Below are positions 55,908-64,000 of a stretch of 64,000 nucleotides of DNA, piece by piece. The stretch covers positions 61,829,712-61,893,711 of the forward strand of contig OZ034967.1 in the NCBI GenBank assembly GCA_964030785.1. Direction: 5' to 3'. The notes beneath the pieces are model-generated. The model was not told the origin of the DNA. It was given only the letters and a program-made list of their open reading frames with translations, and searched no databases. How positions within the stretch are numbered: the first letter of the stretch is position 1; the number at the start of each line of letters is the position of its first letter. Origin of the DNA: Siderastrea siderea. Taxonomy: Eukaryota > Cnidaria > Anthozoa > Scleractinia > Rhizangiidae. A program made the translations under genes and the position numbers.

Positions 55908-57746
55908 ATGATCAGAAAGGAAATTGGATAACCTTAGAAAAGAGAAAGCTTTGCCTTGGCGGAGTCTTAGTTTTGAAGACTTGATGTTCTTGGGTACCAT
56001 GAAGTTTCTCTTCAGAATGTTTTGTACTGTTTAATCAGCGTTTGATAGCTTTTAATTCCAGAAATTGATTCAATAAATATAACTTTAAGCAAATACACAA
56101 TGCTGCTGTTCCTTTTTTAGAAATAAACAAAAGTTAGCCTACTGTTAAAGTGCGTCAATACATTTCAAGAGCACCCAAATACAAATCTGATAATTTCTTA
56201 TTTTATGTAGAGCTCTATTTCACACCACATGTATGATTTAACTTACTTGGTTCGTACCTGCTATTAAAGACTGCACCACATGAATTTACATGTACAGTTC
56301 CTCTATGTTCTTAAATTTAAAAAGAGAATATTATAAGGATTGATAACCCCAGAGAAACTGGTTAAGATCAGTCTCCAACGCAGAGATCTTTTGCGCTCGT
56401 CAACGCCGAGTAACCTGCATTTATTGAAACGTTATAGTGACCGATTTAAAATGCTTTGATTGTTTAACGCTATGTTTTTGGTTCTAACATGGCTTTCGTT
56501 GAAACAAAAACGTTTCGAAATCTTTCTCAGTCTCTTGGGTGCCTGCTTTTGATCACGAGTACATCTCCAGTTAAGCTTCTCCGTAAAAATTGTAAATTAT
56601 TTGTAGTTCTCAAGAACGGTGACTGCTAGTTGTTTGAAATATTCGATTTAAATTTCAAAGATAGTTTTAGTTTCCAGTTTTCTTTAGTTAACAGCGGTGG
56701 AATAAAAGCAGATCAAAATTAATGAAACAGGAACAGCTTTAGGTTTCTTGTTGAACCAATAAAAATATTTTGCAACACCAACCAACCAACCAACTGTAAT
56801 ATCAGGTCAAAAACCGTTTACCGGTTTATGTAAGAACGTATCGCCCGTCATTCTTCTCACAGTGCATCAGATTACGTCGAGATTACGTGTCATTTGCGTG
56901 GTGTTTAAGACTGTACTGCTTTCGAAGGCTAGCGTCACCATCTTTCGCCTTAAGTGTTTTTGCGGATTAAGGCTTATACTGTGGAACGACTACCATGTAT
57001 TATATTAAAAACCATGTTTACATTTCAACCTTGCGCTCATGTGCAATGAATTCTTTTACAGGCTAGCGTTCATTCAGTATCATAACATAAGGCCTTCTCA
57101 CGTTCAGACACGAGAAAAAGCAGAATTGGAACTTTTAACCGGCACGGTTACGAAACCAGTTGACCGCTGTAAACGAAAGTCTCCATGTGCTGTTAGCATC
57201 TTTCGGCTTTTTAAAGGTGTCTACTTTAAATTGTATCTGTTTTGAATTGCCTCCTCCTCATTAGAATTTTTACAGATGTATAAAATTGAAAGCTTAAGCC
57301 CACTTCAGCTATTTTTATGCCCAGCCAAGAATTACTAGAGTAAAAATTTGTCACGAAATCAGCTAAATTTATTGTAGTAGGATGAAACGTTATTTTGGTC
57401 ACTGGCGGTGGCGTAGGTTTTTTTGTCGGTCTACCCACCTTTAATCATTTTCACTGCACCGCGAGTCAAAATAATTTTTCATCCCTCTTGTTACTGTGTG
57501 AACCGTAACCACCTCAAAAGGCATGTTGGTTATGTAACCGTGCACACTTATTTCCTACAACTCATGAACAATACATCACTTGGGTTCTCACTCCTGAACG
57601 GTTGAAGAACTACAACCAAACGTTCGAGAGATATCGAATTATTGATTGCTGAAGAGGTAAGTCTAATGTCAGCAAATGCTATTTAAGAAAAAATCGCACG
57701 AACCCGCTTAAGTAGCGACTTAAGAGGTGAGAATAACTAACCAGCC
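55908..57746 (+). repeat. Tandem array, unit 2 (complete, 1.84 kb)
   Basis: It runs from gatgatcagaaaggaaattgg to the equivalent motif of unit 3. It includes a (ccaa)n stretch at 56779 and an rpshvQTREKAELELLTGTVT-type open stretch near 57080-57160. No gene is recognised. Nearly identical to unit 4. Confidence 0.85.
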
Positions 57747-59530
57747 ATGATCAGAAGGAAATTGGATAAATTTAGACAAGAGAAAGCTTTGCCTTCACAG
57801 AATCTCAGTTTTGAAGGCTTAATGTCTAGTCGGGCACAATGAAGCTCCCCTTCAGAGTCTTTTCTACAATTTAATCAGCATATGATAACTTTTAATTCCA
57901 GAAATTGATTTGATAAATTTAATTTTAAGCAAATACACAATGATAATGGTTTTTTAGAAGTAAACAAAAGTTAGTCTAATGTCAATGTATTTCAAGATCA
58001 CGCAAATACAAGTCTGTTATTTTATTATTTTATGTAGAGCTCTATTTCACACCACAAGTACGATTTTACTTACTTGGTTCGCACCTCCTTTTAACGACTG
58101 CACTACATGAATTTGCATGCAAAGTTCCTGTATGTTCCTAAATTTGAAAAGAGAATATTAGAAGAATAGTGAAACTGGTTTAGATAGGCCTCCAACGCAG
58201 AGATCTTTTGCGCACGTCAACGAGTAACCCGCCATTTATGGAAAACTTTAGTGACCGATTAAAACGCTGTTGATTGTTTAACTACGTTTTTAGTTCTAAC
58301 ATGGCTCTCGTTTAAACGAAAACATGACGGAAACTCACTCAATCCCTTGCATGCCTGCTTTGAGCACAAGTACATCTCCAATTAAGCTACTCGGTGCACT
58401 TAAATTCTTTGTAGTTTTGAAGAGCGGTGACTGCATGCTATTTGTTTGAAATTTTCAATTTAAATCTCAAAGATAGTTTTTATTTTCAATTTTTTTAATA
58501 GCGGTGGAATAAAAGCAGAACAAAAATTCATGGGGCAGGTACAGCTTTAAAAGGTTTCTTGTTAAAAGAGTAGAAGTATTTTGCCACATCAATCATTCAA
58601 CTGTGAACATTCAAAACGTTTACCGGTCTATATAAGTACCTATCACCCGTCATTCTTCTCACATTATATTATGTTTCATTCGCACAGTGCATATAAAATT
58701 ACCTGCAGGCTTGGAAAAAAAAACTGTACTGCTCTCGTAGCGTCACTCTCTTCTGCTTTAAATATTTTTGCGGATTAAGGCTTATAGACCTTATTTAACT
58801 GTGGAACGATTACCATGCATTATATTGAAAACCATGCTTCATTCAACCTTGGGCTCATGTGCAATGAAGTCTTTTTCTGGCTAGCTTTCGATTCAGTATC
58901 TTATGATAGGCCCTCTCACGTTCAGACACGAGAAAAAGCAGAATTGGAACTTTTAACCGGCACGGTCACGAAACCAGTTGACCGCCCGGCTCAAACGAAA
59001 GTTTCCATGTGCTGTTAGCATCTTTCGGCTTTTTAAAGGTGTCTGCTTTAAATGGTATCTGTTTTGAATTGCCTAAAGGTAAAACTCCTCATTAGAATTT
59101 TCACATATGTATAAAATTGAAAGTTTAAACCCACTTTAGCGTTTTTATCCCCATCCAAGAATTACTGGAGTAAAAAATTGTCAAGAAATCAGCTTAAAAT
59201 AGTGTAGTAGGATGAAACGTTATTTTGGTCACTGGTGGTAGTGTAGGTTTTATTTTGTCTGTCTATCCACCTTTAATCATTTTCACTGCACCGCGAGTCA
59301 AAATAATTTTTCACTCCACCCGTTAATGTGTGAACCGTAACCACCTCAAAAGGCATGTTGGTTATGTAACCGCGCACGTATTTCCTACAACTCATAATAA
59401 ATCACTTGGGTTCTCACCCCTGAACGGCGGAAGAACTACAACCATACGTTCCAGAGATATGGAATCTTCGATTGCTGAAGTGGTAAGTCTAATGTCAGCA
59501 AATGCTATTTAAAAAAGTCACACGACCCAC
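57747..59530 (+). repeat. Tandem array, unit 3 (complete)
   Basis: Same layout as unit 2 but more diverged (about 85-90 percent by eye). It ends at the TTAA where the 1.9-kb palindrome is inserted. Confidence 0.85.
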
Positions 59531-59534
59531 TTAA

Positions 59535-61429
59535 GGTGGCTCGATCGGGTTTTGAGCGACGATACCTCTCAACTTTGAGCAACTAGCGTACCACAGTGAA
59601 CAACCCAATAGAAAATCGATCGTTACTGCTGACCTAGAGAAAGATGAAAGTTTTAAATGAGGTAAGTTTCATCGAAATCAGAGTTACCATAGCAACGTAA
59701 TGACGTCATCCCCCATTTTACATGAGAGCCGATTACTTGTCACCAAGAGATAATTCTGGAAAGCGCTCGACTGGATCTTCGACCTGACACATTTGTATTC
59801 ACGTCTCCAAAATTTGAAGAATTTCTATGAGAGCGTTTTCGAGAAATTTTCGGGTGAAGTTTTAGGGTGTTAAAAAACAACAAAAACAAAATAATTTTGA
59901 TCTGTTATTGAAAGTATGCCCACAAAGGCTTGATGAAATAACATTTTGGTTTTAAATGAATGTTATATCGTCTAATTACTTTGTGTGAAAATTTCGGGGA
60001 AATCGTGCCGTTTGATTTTTAGAAACGTTGGTTTGAATATGAACTTGTTTAGTGTGTTACTGGGCTTTTTTATCAAAAATTGACACTACACTTATTAAAA
60101 TGGTTATGAATTAAAAAGCGGTAGATGAATTTTTTTTATATCTTTGTCCTCAAGGAGAATAATCAATATTTAATACAATCCCAGCGTTTCAAATTCATTG
60201 AAACGTTATAAAGCTGTCAATTTTGAGCCAAAACTCAGGAAAATATTGGACTGATTTTCACGCCAGTGGCTTGTTGCTCTCATTATGCATCTCCATTGTT
60301 TTAAATCGGCGTGCAATTGTAAATTTCACTACATCGTGAATTCATATAACGCTTGATTGCTTTCCGAAGATGTTCCGAAAACGTGCTGAGACTGGGATAA
60401 GATTGTGGGAGACCCACGTCTACTGACCTGTTTAAATTTTTCGTTGACTCCTTGCCATAAGAATCTGGAACACTGACTGAGCACAGCAGCTTTCCGTTTG
60501 CGCTCTCTGCTAACCGAAGCTTGCGCTTCCTGCTAACCTTGAGGTTTGCACTCACTGCTGTCAGCCTGTCCATTGTTATTGTAATGCTAACCTGGTGCAT
60601 TAGCACGTTTTTCGGAACATCTTCGGAAAGCAATCAAGCGTTATATGAATTCATGATGTACTGAAGTTTACAATTGCACGCCTATTCGAAACAATGGAGA
60701 TGCATAATAAGAGCAACAAGCCACTGGCGTAAAATTCAGTCCAATAATTTCCTGAGTTTAGGCTTAAGATTGATAGCCTTACAACGTTTCAATGAGTTTG
60801 AGACTCGGGGATTGTATTGAATATTGATTATTCTCCTTGAAAGCTTTTTAATTCATAATCATTTTAATAAGTGTAGGGTCCATTTTTGATAAAAAAGCCG
60901 CGTAACACAATTAACCAGTTCATATTCAAGCCAACGTTTCTAAAAATCAAATGCAACGATTTCCCCGAAATTTTCACACAAAGTAATTAGATGACATAAC
61001 ATTCATTTAAAACCAAAATGTTGTTTCATCAAGTCGCTGTGGACATATTTTTCAATAGCAGTTCAAAATTATTTTGTTTTTGTTGTTTTTTAACACCTTA
61101 AAACTTCACCCGAACATTTCTCGAAAACTCTCTCATAGAAATTCTTCAAATTTTGTAGACGTGAAGACAAATATGTCAGGTCGAAGATCCAGTCGAGCGC
61201 TTCCCAGAATTATCTCTTGGTGACAAGTAATTAGCTCTCATGTAAAATGGGGGATGACGTCATTACGTTGCTATGGTAACTCCGATTTCGATGAAACGTA
61301 CCTCATGCAAAACTTTCATCTTTTTCTAGGTCAGCAGTAACGATCGATTTTCTATTGGGTTGTTCACTGTGGTACACTAGTTGCTTAAAGTTGAGAGGTA
61401 TCGTCACTCAAAAACTCGATCGAGCCACC
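59535..61429. mobile_element. 1.9-kb fold-back element, arms about 850 bp, TTAA target
   Basis: ggtggctcgatcgggttttg at the left faces its inverse at 61410-61429, and pairing continues with about 90 percent identity to about 60392/60600, leaving a loop of about 200 bp. TTAA lies on each side (59531-59534, 61430-61433). The frame at 60301-60633 spans the loop and one arm and is not recognised. TTAA suggests piggyBac or Kolobok mobilisation. Confidence 0.85.
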
Positions 61430-61448
61430 TTAAGCAATACCTTACGAC

Positions 61449-62008
61449 GGACACCGCGGCAAAATGAACTGCGCACGCGCTGTATTTTTACTTCTTGTCA
61501 ATGCTCCCCTATTGAAAACTATTGGCAAGAATAACAAACTCGGGTTCCGGCCGCGAATTTTGAAAAACTTACGCTCCAGACATCAAACTTAAGGTTAAAA
61601 AATCCAGAGCAACTTCTGTTTCTACACCTTTGCACCTCGTAGTTTCGGGCTTGCACCCACAGCGAAAAACATTATGAAAGTCGATAGTTTACGTTCGCAT
61701 GTCGCCATTGTAGTGACATTAGGAAGTTTAAGCAACCACCACGGCGACGGCAACGAGAACGTCGAAAAACAATAGGATGTAATGAGCAAAACAATGACTC
61801 TGCACGTGCGTTACACATTCTGGTACATTTCTTTTCCGTCCTCTGCAAAACAACAACGTGAAATGACCAGTTTTAAGTTTTTTTGGAGAACGGGAACACA
61901 CGAGTTCCCGGACAGTTCGAAAGCACACCGAATGAAAATGAGCAACATAAGCTCGAAACCGGAAATGGCCGAAGTGAGTGCATGCGCAGACGTTTTGCCG
62001 CGGTGTCC
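61449..62008. mobile_element. 560-bp element with 7-bp TSD
   Basis: Perfect inverted ends ggacaccgcggcaaaa and ttttgccgcggtgtcc with ttacgac on both sides (61442-61448, 62009-62015). It carries an internal ccaccacggcgacggcaacg stretch common in invertebrate MITEs. It sits only 8 bp from the palindrome. Confidence 0.8.
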
Positions 62009-62034
62009 TTACGACGTGACAATAACTGCCAAGC

Positions 62035-64000
62035 GATGATCAGAAAGGAAATTGGATAACCTTAGATAAGAGAAAGCTTTGCCTTCGCGGAGTCTTAGTT
62101 TTGAAGACTTGATGTTCTTGGGTACCATGAAGTTTCTCTTCAGAATGTTTTGTACTGTTTAATCAGCGTTTGATAGCTTTTAATTCCAGAAATTGATTCA
62201 ATAAATATAATTTTAAGCAAATACACAATGCTGCTCTTCCTTTTTTTAGAAATAAACAAAAGTTAGCCTACTGTTAAAGTGCGTCAAGAGCACCCAAATA
62301 CAAATCTGATAATTTCTTATTTTATGTAGAGCTCTATTTCACACCACATGTATGATTTAACTTATTTGGTTCGTACCTGCTATTAAAGACTGCACCACAT
62401 GAATTTACATGTACAGTTCCTCTATGTTCTTAAATTTAAAAAGAGAATATTATAAGGATTGATAACCCTAGAGAAACTGGTTAAGATCAGTCTCCAACGC
62501 AGATATCTTTTGCGCTCGTCAACGCCGAGTAACCTGCATTTATTGAAACGTTATAGTGACCGATTTAAAATGCTTTGATTGTTTAACGCTATGTTTTTGG
62601 TTCTAACATGGCTTTCGTTGAAACAAAAACGTTTCGAAATCTTTCTCAATCTCTTGGGTCCTGCTTTTGATCACGAGTACATCTCCAGTTAAGCTTCTCC
62701 GTACAAATTGTAAATTATTTGTAGTTCTCAAGAACGGTGACTGCTAGTTGTTTGAAATATTCGATTTAAATTTCAAAGATAGTTTTTGTTTCCAGTTTTC
62801 TTTAGTTAACAGCGGCGGAATAAAAGCAGAACAAAATTAATGAAACAGGGACAGCTTTAGAAGGTTTCTTGTTAAACCAATAAAAATATTTTGCAACACC
62901 AACCAACCAACCAACCAACTGTAATATCAGGTCAAAAACCGTTTACCGGTTTATGTAAGAACGTATCGCCCGTCATTCTTCTCACAGTGCATCAGATTAC
63001 GTCGAGATTACGTGTCATTTGCGTGGTGTTTAAGACTGTACTGCCGTTTCGAAGGCTAGCGTCACCATCTTTCGCTTTAAGTGTTTTTGCGGATTAAGGC
63101 TTATACTGTGGAACGACTACCATGTATTATATTAAAAACCATGTTTACATTTCAACCTTGCGCTCATGTGCAATGAATTCTTTTACAGGCTAGCGTTCAT
63201 TCAGTATCATAACATACAGGGTCTGGAAGGGTATTCTCGGGATCCGGGATTTGACCAAAATACGGTGCGGGATTCGAGAAAACGCAAAATATCTTGACGG
63301 GATTCGGGATTTGACTGCTACCAGGGAAGCGGGATTCGCCAAAATTTGGGCACGGGATGCGGGATTTTTTGGCTTGTCTGTCGGGAATTCTGGAAAGCGT
63401 CACGACCCAAGTAAACGTTCTAGCGGCAAAAGCGAATCAACCAGGCGAACGAAAAATATGAATCAAAAGGGCCAATCTACATCTTAAATTTATTAGCTTC
63501 TGCAGAAATTAGTCTTTTTTAACGTATTTTTGGGAAAGAAAAAACGGTATTCGGGATAGCGATGAAAAAAGGGCGGGATGCGGGACTCTCCTCAAAAAGG
63601 AGCGGGAATGCGGGATCAGGACCCCCCCTTCCAGACCCTGAACATAAGGCCTTCTCACGTTCAGACACGAGAAAAAGCAGTATTGGAACTTTTAACCGGC
63701 ACGGTTACGAAACCAGTTGACCGCTGTAAACGAAAGTCTCCATGTGCTGTTATCATCTTTCGGCTTTTTAAAGGTGTCTACTTTAAATTGTATCTGTTTT
63801 GAATTGCCTCCTCCCCATTAGAATTTTTTACATATGTATAAAATTGAAAGCTTTAACCCACTTCAGCGTTTTTTATGCCCAGCCAAGAATTACTAGAGTA
63901 AAAATTTGTCACGAAATCAGCTAAATTTATTGTAGTAGGATGAAAAGCTATTTTGGTCACTGGCGGTGGCGTAGGTTTTTTTGTCGGTCTATCCACCTTC
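62035..64000 (+). repeat. Tandem array, unit 4 (runs off the window)
   Basis: Nearly identical to unit 2 (offset 6124-6127 bp) until the 424-bp insertion at 63217, then continuing to the window edge. Confidence 0.85.
63217..63640 (+). mobile_element. 424-bp non-autonomous DNA transposon, copy 2, 6-bp TSD
   Basis: Same element as 2665-3088 in the opposite orientation and of identical length. It is flanked by aacata (63211-63216, 63641-63646). Unit 2 at about 57083-57093 preserves the empty site tcataacataagg with a single aacata. Confidence 0.9.

Noticed and set aside
1..64000. CRISPR arrays, bacterial operons, phage defence systems
   Set aside because: The window is eukaryotic (introns, SINE, LINEs). 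The direct repeats found are tandem duplications or microsatellites, not repeat-spacer arrays.

Overview
The window looks like non-coding-rich genomic DNA of an invertebrate animal, most probably an anthozoan cnidarian (coral or sea anemone). The reasons are spliced genes with GT-AG introns and no operons, AT-rich intergenic DNA, and a dense mix of non-LTR retrotransposons, a tRNA-derived SINE and many hairpin-like non-autonomous DNA transposons. The taxonomic call is inference from element types and gene structure, not from a marker gene. Only two host genes can be supported, plus one intact two-gene DNA transposon.

Region by region: 1-720 is a decayed L1/Tx1-type retrotransposon end. 836-4680 is a 1.7-kb unit duplicated in tandem, each unit carrying a nested 306-bp tandem repeat; an older third copy lies at 11640-12800. 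4.7-15.7 kb holds a series of non-autonomous transposons with readable target-site duplications (TSDs). 16743-25435 (minus strand) is a three-exon gene for a GLD2/TENT2-type poly(A) RNA polymerase. Its 7.2-kb first intron holds a complete 5043-bp ISL2EU-like transposon (18247-23289) with a spliced SAP-SWIM-YqaJ nuclease gene and a spliced THAP-DDE transposase gene, arranged tail to tail between long inverted repeats. The intron also holds a SINE nested in a hairpin element.

27-34 kb is a diverged segmental duplication on both sides of a small two-exon gene (30318-31290, minus strand). That gene encodes a 147-residue secreted precursor with a signal peptide, an acidic pro-region and a strongly basic, cysteine-free C-terminus ending Gly-Lys-Lys. 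This architecture suggests an antimicrobial peptide (arminin-like) or an amidated neuropeptide precursor, and it is the most interesting host gene here. 34-41.8 kb is mostly short DNA transposons and a 574-bp tandem duplication. 41862-48930 is a retrotransposon cluster: a nearly full-length but broken L1/Tx1 element on the minus strand, abutting head to head a 5'-truncated CR1/L2-type reverse transcriptase fragment with an open frame, then a second non-LTR tail. 50792-52148 is a transposon-like unit with TAA TSDs carrying a decayed SAP-domain reading frame. 52960-64000 is a tandem array of a 1.83-kb unit, interrupted by a 1.4-kb element, a 1.9-kb almost complete palindrome (TTAA target), a 560-bp element and a 424-bp element.

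The genes do not form a pathway. The transposase and the YqaJ protein presumably act together to mobilise the ISL2EU-like element. The poly(A) polymerase and the secreted peptide precursor are independent host genes. Intact and empty versions of the same repeat units let several insertions be read to the exact base.
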